A stretch of DNA of 31,750 nt from Fervidifonticultor_A tertius (GTDB taxonomy: Bacteria; Sysuimicrobiota; Sysuimicrobiia; Sysuimicrobiales; Humicultoraceae), in assembly GCA_031459235.1 (NCBI GenBank), contig JAVKIY010000034.1:1-31750 (forward strand). The letters run 5' to 3'. Shown here one piece after another: positions 1 through 7,483 of the stretch. The position numbers and the translations under genes are program-made. Numbering within the stretch: the stretch's first letter is position 1; each line of letters opens with the position of its first letter. The notes below the pieces were generated by a model. The model was not told where the DNA came from. It did no database searches and was given only the letters and a program-made list of their open reading frames with translations.

Positions 1-34
1 CGCGGGCAACGTCCTCCGCGCGGTCGTCAGGCAT
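1..34 (-). CDS. Start of an unknown leftward gene (partial, cut by window edge)
   Basis: A leftward ATG at 34-32 opens a frame reading MPDDRAEDVAR before the window ends. Just upstream on that strand is a purine-rich GGAGAGGG stretch at a workable SD distance, and a perfect TTGACA box lies at 90-85. Eleven residues are too few to assign a family. The start is inferred from the SD-like sequence and the promoter-like context. It is the most economical explanation for why the region before the FIST gene carries leftward signals. Confidence 0.35.
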   Translation of the reverse strand, partial: MPDDRAEDVAR

Positions 35-58
35 CGATCTACCCTCTCCGGCAGAGGG

Positions 59-90
59 GTGAGCTCGAGGCTCACCTGCTCAGTTGTCAA
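59..90 (-). promoter_or_regulatory. Operator-like inverted repeat next to a TTGACA box
   Basis: Positions 59-75 form a perfect inverted repeat, GTGAGC then TCGAG then GCTCAC. On the leftward strand a consensus -35 hexamer TTGACA lies at 90-85, so the repeat would fall across the spacer and -10 region of a promoter reading toward the partial gene at 34. No good -10 hexamer is visible at 16-18 bp spacing, so the promoter itself is uncertain. A bound repressor at this place would block transcription. Confidence 0.35.
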
Positions 91-204
91 TGGCATTGTG
101 CCCAACGCGCGCGACTTCTAGGCGAGCGCGACCGCGGCGAACGCTCTCAGTCCAGCCAGACCGTCCAGGTCGAGCTACTGTAGCATCAAACGCTCTCCCC
201 CGGT

Positions 205-1539
205 GTGGCCGAAGACCAAACCGGTCATCAGCGTCCGCCCGGACCGTTCTGGCCTTCGCTCATGATGGCGATCTCTGCGCCCCGTGCGCCGTGCGTCGGC
301 GTGGCTCCTGCCGGAGGAACGGCTCCGGGGCTGCGCGAACTCAGCCGCGAGATCATGCGCGCGGATGCCGTCATGGCCCGCCACCCGAACTGGCGTGAGG
401 CGCTTGCCGACGCGGTGCGGCAGATGCCCGTGCTCGCGCGCCCCCAGCACGAGGTGCACCTGGCCCTGCTCTTCGCGAGCGCCGCCTTCGCCCCGGAGTT
501 CGACGACCTGGTCGCGGAGGCGCGCGCGGCGACCCGCGCGCAGGTGCTGGTGGGCTGCTCGGGACAGGGGGTCATCGGTCAGGGCCTGGAGATCGAGGAC
601 GAGCCCGCGCTGGCGCTGCTGGCCATCTCGGCCCCGGGCGCGTCGCTGCGGGCAGTGCACGTTGTGCAGGACGAGTTCGAACGCTGGACCGAACCCGCGA
701 CGTGGCACCGCATGACAGGCGCCGCACCCGCCGACGTCCGCGCGTGGCTGGTCTTCGCAGATCCTTTCACGATCGACGCCGAAGGCCTGCTCGGCGCGCT
801 GACGCACGCCTACCCCGGGGCGCCGCTGGCGGGCGGGCTGGCCTCGGGCCACGTCCAGCAGCAGCGGACCCATCTGTTCCTCAACGGCAAGGTCTACGCT
901 CAGGGCGCGGTGCTCCTGGCGCTCGGCGGCCCCTACCGCCTGGAGACCGTGGTGTCGCAGGGCGCGGCGCCGATCGGCCGGCCCTGGACGATCACCGGCG
1001 CCCAGGGGAACGTGATCGAGACCATCGGCCGACGGCCGGCCTACCAGGTGCTGATCGACACCCTGCGCGCGCTCCCGAGCGAGCTGCAGCGCCGCGCGAG
1101 CCGCAACCTGCTGGTCGGGCTGGCGATGGACGAGCGCCGGGACGAGTTCCGCCGGGGTGACTTCCTCATCCGTAACCTGGTCGGCCTGATCCCCGAGACC
1201 GGCGCCCTGGCGGTGGGCGCGCTTCCCCGCATCGGGCAGACCGTGCAGTTCCAACTCCGAGACCCGGCGGCCGCGACCGAGGAACTCTACGCGCTGCTCG
1301 AGCAGGCGCGGACGCGGCTGGGCGAGCGCCGGCCGCTCGCCGCGGTCCTGTGCTCGTGCAACGGACGCGGCATCGGCATGTTCGGCCGGCCGCACCAGGA
1401 CGCGCAGGCGGTCGTGCGGACGCTCGGCCCGGTGCCGCTGGCCGGGCTCTTTTGCAACGGCGAGATCGGGCCGGTGGCCGGCCGTCCGTACCTGCACGGC
1501 TTCACCGCGAGCCTGGCGCTCGTGGTCCGCGACGAGTAG
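205..1539 (+). CDS. FIST N- and C-domain sensory protein
   Basis: The product is a FIST (F-box and intracellular signal transduction) protein of up to 444 residues, a soluble family thought to bind small ligands such as amino acids and often linked to signalling proteins. The FIST-N part starts near ARHPNWREALADAV (about residue 56) and runs to about 270. The FIST-C part covers about 285-430, with conserved stretches such as LLVGLAMDE, FLIRNLVG, SCNGRG and GLFCNGEIGP. The start is ambiguous: GTG 205 gives the longest form, ATG 262 or ATG 355 are in frame, and the domain could begin at 355. None has a convincing SD site. No kinase or GGDEF partner is fused or adjacent, so its pathway is unknown. 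The family call is firm. Confidence 0.85.
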   Translation: MAEDQTGHQRPPGPFWPSLMMAISAPRAPCVGVAPAGGTAPGLRELSREIMRADAVMARHPNWREALADAVRQMPVLARPQHEVHLALLFASAAFAPEFDDLVAEARAATRAQVLVGCSGQGVIGQGLEIEDEPALALLAISAPGASLRAVHVVQDEFERWTEPATWHRMTGAAPADVRAWLVFADPFTIDAEGLLGALTHAYPGAPLAGGLASGHVQQQRTHLFLNGKVYAQGAVLLALGGPYRLETVVSQGAAPIGRPWTITGAQGNVIETIGRRPAYQVLIDTLRALPSELQRRASRNLLVGLAMDERRDEFRRGDFLIRNLVGLIPETGALAVGALPRIGQTVQFQLRDPAAATEELYALLEQARTRLGERRPLAAVLCSCNGRGIGMFGRPHQDAQAVVRTLGPVPLAGLFCNGEIGPVAGRPYLHGFTASLALVVRDE

Positions 1540-1603
1540 CGCCCGCCGGCCCGGGCGCCGGTTCCACCGCCCGCGGGAGATCGTCATCGGCTACGACGAG
1601 CGG

Positions 1604-2122
1604 GTGATCGCCCCACGGGCGATCGCGGCCGTCCGCGACGCGTGGCACGCCGCGGTGCCGGTGCGCACCATGCCCTTTGCGCGCGACGAGGCCGATCCCG
1701 AGGCCCCGCTTCTGGTGACGTTCGGCGACGCCGATGACGGCCTGGAGGCCCCGCCGGTCGAGGCGTGCGCCCTGCTGGCAGCAGCACTCGCCGACGCTCG
1801 GGGGCGTCCCCTGCGTCTGATGGTGCGCTTCGACTACCGTGGGGTGATCGTGCGCGGCGACGTGGCCGCTCGGGGCGCGGACGCGGCCGGACGCGCGGTC
1901 GCGACGGTCCCGGCGCTGGCGGCGCTGGTTCGCGACGTGGTGAGCGGCGCGCTCGACCGGCCCCACGCCACCTCCCCGGCTGCCCTGCCGCCCGGGCTGC
2001 AGCTGCTGACGGCCCGGTTCGACGAGGGCGCCGGGGCGTGGCAGGTCACCGCGGCGCACGGGTTCGCCGACGGCGTCTGGCACCGGACGCTGGCCGATGC
2101 CCCCGAGCCCGGCGCCCGTTAG
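1604..2122 (+). CDS. Hypothetical protein
   Basis: A 172-residue protein starting at GTG 1604, 64 bp after the FIST gene and probably co-transcribed with it. I recognise no family. It is Ala/Val/Arg-rich, has no signal peptide or membrane segment, and reads like a soluble alpha/beta protein (for example PLLVTFGDADDG and RLMVRFDYRGVIVRGD). The reading frame remains open and protein-like upstream of the GTG (RRFHRPREIVIGYDERV), back into the end of the FIST gene, but no ATG, GTG or TTG is available there. The true start may therefore be non-canonical, or the two genes may be coupled by a frameshift. The stop overlaps the convergent GntR stop by 4 bp. Confidence 0.55.
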   Translation: MIAPRAIAAVRDAWHAAVPVRTMPFARDEADPEAPLLVTFGDADDGLEAPPVEACALLAAALADARGRPLRLMVRFDYRGVIVRGDVAARGADAAGRAVATVPALAALVRDVVSGALDRPHATSPAALPPGLQLLTARFDEGAGAWQVTAAHGFADGVWHRTLADAPEPGAR

Positions 2123-2832
2123 CGGCGGGCCACCGTGAACACGTATCGGTCGGTGCGGACGTGGTTGGTGGTGGAATACACGGGCCGATCCGTGGCGTCG
2201 TAGACCGTGCCGGTCAGCCGCAGGAGCGGCGCGCGGGGCCGGACCCGTAGAATCGCCGCGACCCGCGCGGGTGCACTGACCGCGGCCAGCGCCAGCACGG
2301 CCTCGCGGACGTCGAGGCCGAGGTCCAGCCGCAGGAAGTCGAGGAGCGACTCTCGCTCCCGCCGTTGCTGCACCTGCTCGACCGAACTCACCACGCGCGC
2401 GGGCAGTAGGTCCTCACAGTACAGCACCGGATCTCCGTTGGCGAACCGGAGGCTGCGAATGAGGATGCCCCGATCGCCTGGGGCGGCGTGGAGCGCCGCG
2501 GCCGCCTCAGCGTCGAGGGCCACCGGTCGGATGTCGAGCACCTGGTCGCTCGCCTGACCGCCGGCCCGCCGAATCGTCTCGGTGAAGCTCTCCAGGCGCT
2601 CCAGGCCGGCGGTCACGCGACGGGACACGAACGATCCGACGCCGTGCCTGCGGACGACCAGTCCCTCCTGTTCCAGGGCCCGCAGCGCCTCGCGCACGGT
2701 CGCGCGGCTCACCCGGAAGTCACGGCCCAGGACGAGCTCGGACGGGAGACGGCCGGTACTCGCGAAGCTGCCCGCGTGGATCTCCCGGCGGAGCTGATCC
2801 GCGATCTGTCGGGAGAGGGAGATACGTCCCAT
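2119..2832 (-). CDS. GntR/HutC-family transcriptional regulator with UTRA domain
   Basis: A 237-residue regulator. Residues about 5-70 form the GntR winged helix (SRQIADQLRREI, LPSELVLGRDFRVSRATVREALRAL in outline, then the GLVVRRHGVGSFV wing). Residues about 90-235 match the UTRA effector-binding fold of the HutC subfamily. The ATG at 2832 is chosen because AGGAGG lies five bases upstream and the helix-turn-helix begins directly. It is the last gene of the eight-gene operon and starts 25 bp after the permease stop, so it is likely an autoregulated local repressor. The matching operator candidate is the palindrome at 10742-10757 in front of the first gene. The effector is unknown; a substrate or intermediate of the operon is the natural guess. 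Confidence 0.9.
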   Translation of the reverse strand: MGRISLSRQIADQLRREIHAGSFASTGRLPSELVLGRDFRVSRATVREALRALEQEGLVVRRHGVGSFVSRRVTAGLERLESFTETIRRAGGQASDQVLDIRPVALDAEAAAALHAAPGDRGILIRSLRFANGDPVLYCEDLLPARVVSSVEQVQQRRERESLLDFLRLDLGLDVREAVLALAAVSAPARVAAILRVRPRAPLLRLTGTVYDATDRPVYSTTNHVRTDRYVFTVARR

Positions 2833-2857
2833 GGGTTCCTCCTGCATCCGCCCTGGC

Positions 2858-3742
2858 CTAGAGCACGAGCCGCGGGTCCAGCCGGTCGCGCAACCAGTCT
2901 CCGACCAGGTTGATCGCCAGCACGGTGAGCGTGAGCGCCAATCCGGGAGACGCCGCCAGCCACCACGCGATGGCAAGGTAGTCCCGGCTGTCGGCCAGCA
3001 TTCCGCCCCACGTCGGGGTGGGGGGTTGGACACCCAGGCCCAGAAAGCTCAGCGCCGACTCCAGAATGATGACCTGCGCCACGGAGAACGAGGCCAGCAC
3101 GATCAGCGGCGAGATCGCGTTGGGCAGGACGTGGCGCCAGGCGATTCGCGCGTCCGGCACCCCCAGGCATCGTGCGGCCATCACGTACTCCATCTCCCGC
3201 ACCATCAGGACCTGCGCACGCGTCATGCGGAAGTAGGCGGCCCATCCGCCCAGCCCGAGCGCTGCCACGACGTTGACCAGGCCCGGCCCCAGGATGGCGA
3301 TGAGGGTAATGACCAGCAGGGTCAAGGGAAACGCGAGCTGGATGTCGGCGAGTCGCGTCAGCACGCGGTCCGCCCACGCGCCGTAGTAACCGGCCACGAC
3401 CCCGAGGCTCACGCCGGTCGCCGCGGCAATGCCCACCGCCAGCGCCGCCACGGTCAGCGAGATCCTGGCGCCGAAGAGGATACGGCTGGCGATGTCGCGG
3501 CCCAGCTGATCGGCCCCGAGCAGATGCTCGGGACTCCCCCCGGGCATCCAGGCCGGCGGCGTCAGGCGGCGGGCTATCTGCTGGCGCGTCGGTGGGTGCG
3601 GGCTGACCACCGGTGCCGCGACCGCGGCCAGGACCACGAGCGCGAGGAACGCCGTTGCCAGCGCCGCCACGCGATGCCGACGGGGCCTGGCCAGCGGCGT
3701 GCCGTGGGCGAGGTCGCGAGGGAGCCCAAGCGCCCGTTCCAC
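2858..3742 (-). CDS. Peptide/nickel-type ABC transporter permease (DppC-like)
   Basis: A 294-residue inner-membrane permease of the oligopeptide/dipeptide/nickel importer family. A first hydrophobic segment lies at about 25-47, followed by the family N-terminal stretch around HLLGADQLGRDI (73-84), four to five further membrane segments, and the cytoplasmic EAA loop at about 185-213 (EYVMAARCLGVPDARI...LPN) that docks the ATPase. It starts 4 bp after the partner permease stop. It should pair with the DppB-like protein to form the channel fed by the binding protein encoded upstream. No ATP-binding subunit is encoded in this operon, so the ATPases must come from elsewhere. Substrate cannot be read from the permease. 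Confidence 0.93.
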   Translation of the reverse strand: MERALGLPRDLAHGTPLARPRRHRVAALATAFLALVVLAAVAAPVVSPHPPTRQQIARRLTPPAWMPGGSPEHLLGADQLGRDIASRILFGARISLTVAALAVGIAAATGVSLGVVAGYYGAWADRVLTRLADIQLAFPLTLLVITLIAILGPGLVNVVAALGLGGWAAYFRMTRAQVLMVREMEYVMAARCLGVPDARIAWRHVLPNAISPLIVLASFSVAQVIILESALSFLGLGVQPPTPTWGGMLADSRDYLAIAWWLAASPGLALTLTVLAINLVGDWLRDRLDPRLVL

Positions 3743-3746
3743 GACG

Positions 3747-4664
3747 CTACTGGTACCGAATGCGCGGGTCGAGCCGCGCGTAGATCAGGTCCATGAGCAG
3801 GTTGATGCCGACGAACGCCATGGCCAGGTAGAAGACGACCGCCTGGACGACCGGGTAGTCCCTGCTCTGGATCGCCTGCACGACCAGCCGCCCCACGCCC
3901 GGCCAGGCGAAGATCGTCTCGGTGACCACCGCGCCGCCCAACAGCGTCCCGAAGTCGAGCGCCAGGATCGTCACCACGGGAATGGCCACGTTGGGAAGCG
4001 CGTGATGTATCAAGACCCGGGCATGCCGCAGGCCCTTGGCCCTGGCGGTGCGAACGTAGTCGTGCGTCAACACCTCGACGATCCCCGACCGGACAATGCG
4101 GGCGATCCGAGCCATCGGGGTCGCCGCGAGTGTCAGCGCCGGGAGGACCAGGTGGCGGAGCGTCTCGCTGCCGAAGGCCGGCAGCCACCGGAGGTGGACG
4201 GCGAAGACCATGATGAGCAGGATGCCCAGCCAGAAGTACGGGATCGACTGCCCCAGCGTGGCCACGGCCACGGCGGCCCCGTCGGCCAGCGACCCGCGGC
4301 GGGCACCGGCCAGCACACCCAGCGGCAACCCGACCAGCAGCGCGACCACCAGCGCCGCGGCGGCCAGGAGCACGGTGGCCGGCAGCGCCCCGTAGACCAG
4401 GGGCGCCGCCGGCTTGAGGAATCGCAGTGACTCGCCGAAGTTGCCGCGCAGCGCGTCGGCGAGGAACCGCAGGTACTGCTGCCACAGCGGCAGGTCCAGC
4501 CCCAACGCCCGCCGCACCCGCTCGACGTCCTCCGGCGTCGCGTACTCGGTGATGAGCAGCGCGACCGGGTCGCCCGAGAGCCGGATCGCCAAAAACGCGA
4601 TGGTGGAGACCCCCAGCACCGCCAGCAGCGCGTCGGCCGCGCGACGCCCCAGGTACGCGAGCAT
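3747..4664 (-). CDS. Peptide/nickel-type ABC transporter permease (DppB-like)
   Basis: A 305-residue inner-membrane permease. It has the typical DppB N-terminus with a first helix at about 8-28 (LLAVLGVSTIAFLAIRL), a periplasmic segment including LGLDLPLWQQYLRFL and GNFGESL, then five more helices. The EAA loop is at about 200-228 (HDYVRTARAKGLRHARVL...ALPN). The C-terminus LIYARLDPRIRY is characteristic of the family. It lies 3 bp after the binding-protein gene and 4 bp before the DppC-like gene. It is complete and of normal length. Confidence 0.93.
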   Translation of the reverse strand: MLAYLGRRAADALLAVLGVSTIAFLAIRLSGDPVALLITEYATPEDVERVRRALGLDLPLWQQYLRFLADALRGNFGESLRFLKPAAPLVYGALPATVLLAAAALVVALLVGLPLGVLAGARRGSLADGAAVAVATLGQSIPYFWLGILLIMVFAVHLRWLPAFGSETLRHLVLPALTLAATPMARIARIVRSGIVEVLTHDYVRTARAKGLRHARVLIHHALPNVAIPVVTILALDFGTLLGGAVVTETIFAWPGVGRLVVQAIQSRDYPVVQAVVFYLAMAFVGINLLMDLIYARLDPRIRYQ

Positions 4665-4667
4665 GAG

Positions 4668-6209
4668 CTAGCGGCGCACCACCTCCGCGCGATGCAGATC
4701 CATCAGGTAGTCCGGGCGCCACGCGAACCCACGGACTCGCTGCTGGACCGCGTAGATTCCGGGCGTCTGGACGAGGAAGAGCACCGCCGCTTCTTCGCGG
4801 ACGATCAGCGCGGCGCGCTGGAGGAGCTGCTGCCGACGCTGCGCGTCCATCGTCTGCCGCGACTGCTGCAGCACCTCGTCGAAATCGCGGCTGCAGAAGA
4901 AGTTGCCGACGCCGGCACAGGTGAAGAAGTTGAGCGGCAGGTCGGCGTCCATCGCCGGGAAGTACTGCCAGGCCCAGGTCCACAGCGGCCCGAGCTGTCG
5001 GGCGATGTGCCGCTGAATGTAGACGCCACCCTCGACGATCTCCAGACGTGCCCGGACGCCGACCTCGGCGAGCTGGCCGACGATGAGCTCCTCGATCTCC
5101 TTGTCCTTAGTGTATCGGCCGATCGTGCCGTGGAACGTGACCTCGAAGCCACCGGCGAAACCCGCCTCGGCCAGCAACCGCCTCGCCCGCGCGACGTCGT
5201 ACGGGTAGGGCCGCAGCACCGGGTTGTGGCCCACCGCATCCGGTCCCACGACCTGGCCGTTGAGCACACGCCCATGCCCGCGCAGGATGCTCCGGAAGAT
5301 CGCCTCTTTGTCGACGGCGTAGTTCAACGCCTGTCGGACCTTGCGATCGGCGACCGGGCCAGGCACATTAGACCGCAGGTTGATGACCATGCCCTGTCCC
5401 AGGTTGACCGTCCCGAGTTGCAACCCGCGGCCGCGCAGTCGCTCGACCTGCTCCGGGGGCACGAGGACCGCGACGTCGAGCTCGCCGGTCTCCAACCCTG
5501 CCACCCGCGTCGCGTCCTCGGGGATGGCCCGGAACACGATCTCGTCGACTCTGGGCCGGCCGCGCCAGTAGCCGTCGTGCGCGCGGACGACCATGCGGTC
5601 CTGACGCAGCCACTCCACGAAGGTGAACGGCCCGGTTCCCACCGGCGCCGTCGCGAACCCGGCGGGGCCGCGCTCCTGGAAGTAGGCGGCCGGGAGGATG
5701 TCCACCACGGTCAAGCCCTGGAGCAGCGGGGCGAACGGCCCCCGCGTGATGATGCGAAACGTCGAGGGCCCGGTCACCTCCACGCGGTCGATCGCGGAGA
5801 TGCGGCCGAGCCACGGCGACCGCGTGGCCGGATTGAGCACGCGCTCGATCGAGAACTTGACGTCACCGGGCTCCAGGCTCTGGCCGTTGTGGAAGCGAAC
5901 GCCCGACTGCAGCGTGAACTCCCACGTCGTCGTATCCACCAGGCGCCACGCCCTGGCGAGCACCGGCCTGAAGCCCCCTCGGCCGTCGCTCTCGATCAGC
6001 TTCTCGAAGATCGTGGCATAGGCTGGCAAGGCGTTTGCGGTGCTGTCAAGATGCGGGTCGGGCGTGTTGGGAATCGACCCGATCCCGATGACCAGCCGCT
6101 GTGCGGTCGTCTGGGCCTGCGCCTGGGGGCCCGTCGCCGGGACCAGACCGAGCGCGGCCAGGACCGCGATTGCCGCCACCCTCGGAAAGACACGCTGCAA
6201 CAGTCTCAT
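4668..6209 (-). CDS. ABC transporter substrate-binding protein, SBP_bac_5 (DppA/OppA-like)
   Basis: A 513-residue exported binding protein for the adjacent importer. The N-terminus has an Arg-containing n-region, the hydrophobic core AAIAVLAALGLVPA and a likely signal peptidase I site after AQAQ at about residue 33. There is no lipobox Cys, so it looks soluble rather than lipid-anchored. The mature part carries family-5 landmarks: NTPDPHLDS near the start, FEKLIESD, the WEFTLQSGVRFHNGQ block, VGTGPF, and RKVRQALNYAVDK. Two cysteines in FFTCAGVGNFFCSRDF may form a disulfide near the binding pocket. Its ATG overlaps the stop of the upstream PLP-enzyme gene by 4 bp. The family binds peptides, nickel, opines and other compounds, so specificity is not inferable. 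Confidence 0.93.
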   Translation of the reverse strand: MRLLQRVFPRVAAIAVLAALGLVPATGPQAQAQTTAQRLVIGIGSIPNTPDPHLDSTANALPAYATIFEKLIESDGRGGFRPVLARAWRLVDTTTWEFTLQSGVRFHNGQSLEPGDVKFSIERVLNPATRSPWLGRISAIDRVEVTGPSTFRIITRGPFAPLLQGLTVVDILPAAYFQERGPAGFATAPVGTGPFTFVEWLRQDRMVVRAHDGYWRGRPRVDEIVFRAIPEDATRVAGLETGELDVAVLVPPEQVERLRGRGLQLGTVNLGQGMVINLRSNVPGPVADRKVRQALNYAVDKEAIFRSILRGHGRVLNGQVVGPDAVGHNPVLRPYPYDVARARRLLAEAGFAGGFEVTFHGTIGRYTKDKEIEELIVGQLAEVGVRARLEIVEGGVYIQRHIARQLGPLWTWAWQYFPAMDADLPLNFFTCAGVGNFFCSRDFDEVLQQSRQTMDAQRRQQLLQRAALIVREEAAVLFLVQTPGIYAVQQRVRGFAWRPDYLMDLHRAEVVRR

Positions 6210-7480
6210 GCGGCTCCCCCCTCGACCAAGATGCCATAGTGATCGCGCAGTACGCGAACCAGCGCGTCCGGGTTGGCCTCGATGACCGGCACCGCCGGGC
6301 GTACTCGGGCCCCCGCGGCCGGATCCTTCAGGCCGCCGGCCGTCATGATGGCCACCACGGGGTCGTCCTCACCGATGACTCCTTGCCGCCGAAGCTGACG
6401 CGCCGCCGCGAGACCGGCGACCGCGGATGGTTCGGCGAACAGACCTTCGCACTCACCCAACTCCGCGTGCACGGCGAGCAGGTCGTCGTCCGTCACCACG
6501 GCGGCACGACCGCCGGCGCTGCGGAGCGCGTGCAGCGCCTGGTACGTGCTGATGCCCGCGGCGATCGAGAACGCGACCGACGGCCCCGCGGGCACCGGCG
6601 CCACCCGCTCTGCCCCGGCGGCCAGCGCCGCGGCCAGCGGCCCGAACACCTCGGCGGCGACAGGCCGCGGTTGGCCCTCCACCACCCCGGCGCGCCACAG
6701 CTCCTCGAACCCCCTGACAATACCCCACAGGCCGTCGCCATAGCACGTCGGCACCAGGACCCACGACGGCACCTGCCACCGTAGTGCCTCGGCGATCTCG
6801 AACGCGATCGTCTTGTAGCCCTCGATGCCGTAGGGATCGCTGCCGACGGGCGGCGATACGTAGTTGGTGAGCGCCGACCACCCGAGTCGCTCGGCACCGG
6901 CACGGAGCAGCGTCCAGCGGTCAGCGGGCGTGCGGGTCGCGACCAGGACCGCCCCGAGCGCCTGCATCTGCTGTTGCATCGCGGCGGGCGCGCCGGCGGT
7001 CGTGAAGACCACGCACCGGAGCCCGGCCCTCGCCGCGTAGGCAGCCGCCGAGGCGCCGGCGTTGCCCGAGGACGCGAGCGCCACCACCTGACGACCGGCA
7101 CGTCGCGCCCGCGTGATCGCCACGGAGAACATGCGGTCTTTCCACGAACCGGTCGGGTTGCGAGACTCGTCCTTGGCGAACAAGGACGCCAGGCCCCAAC
7201 GCGCCCCGAGCGTCGGCAGCGGGATCAACGGCGTCCCCCCCTCGCCGAGGGTGACCGGCGCGTCATCGACCGGCAGGAGCGCGGCGTAGCGCCACATCGA
7301 ACGTGGCCCGTCGGCAAAGGCCCGCACAAGCGCCTCGCCGCGCGGTGCGTCGGTGTACACCGGCGCGACGTTGCTGGGCCTGCCCGCGGCAGCGCAGTCC
7401 GGGCATCCACGCGTGAGCGCGCGGTCGGCCGGATAGACCGTAGCACACTGCACGCACCGCAGGCCTATGACGCGCGCCAC
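6206..7480 (-). CDS. Threonine-synthase-like PLP-dependent enzyme with N-terminal Cys4 motif
   Basis: A 424-residue fold-type II PLP enzyme. The N-terminus has a zinc-ribbon-like Cys4 set (C9, C12, C26, C29), as in archaeal/actinobacterial-type threonine synthases. The Schiff-base lysine is K114 in GSWKDRM, and the PLP-phosphate loop is SSGNAGASAAAYAA. GEGGTPLIPL at about 79-88 is also typical. By family it could be a threonine synthase, threonine/serine ammonia-lyase or diaminopropionate ammonia-lyase relative. No homoserine kinase or dehydrogenase is nearby, and the gene is embedded in a catabolic or uptake operon, which favours a lyase or beta-replacement role on an amino-acid-like intermediate. 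The start is GTG, 3 bp after the M24 gene stop; the end overlaps the binding-protein ATG. Confidence 0.85.
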   Translation of the reverse strand: MARVIGLRCVQCATVYPADRALTRGCPDCAAAGRPSNVAPVYTDAPRGEALVRAFADGPRSMWRYAALLPVDDAPVTLGEGGTPLIPLPTLGARWGLASLFAKDESRNPTGSWKDRMFSVAITRARRAGRQVVALASSGNAGASAAAYAARAGLRCVVFTTAGAPAAMQQQMQALGAVLVATRTPADRWTLLRAGAERLGWSALTNYVSPPVGSDPYGIEGYKTIAFEIAEALRWQVPSWVLVPTCYGDGLWGIVRGFEELWRAGVVEGQPRPVAAEVFGPLAAALAAGAERVAPVPAGPSVAFSIAAGISTYQALHALRSAGGRAAVVTDDDLLAVHAELGECEGLFAEPSAVAGLAAARQLRRQGVIGEDDPVVAIMTAGGLKDPAAGARVRPAVPVIEANPDALVRVLRDHYGILVEGGAA

Positions 7481-7483
7481 GGC

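Noticed and set aside
175..1587. A 470-residue leftward open frame opposite the FIST gene
   Set aside because: Low-complexity antisense translation; the FIST motifs are on the rightward strand.
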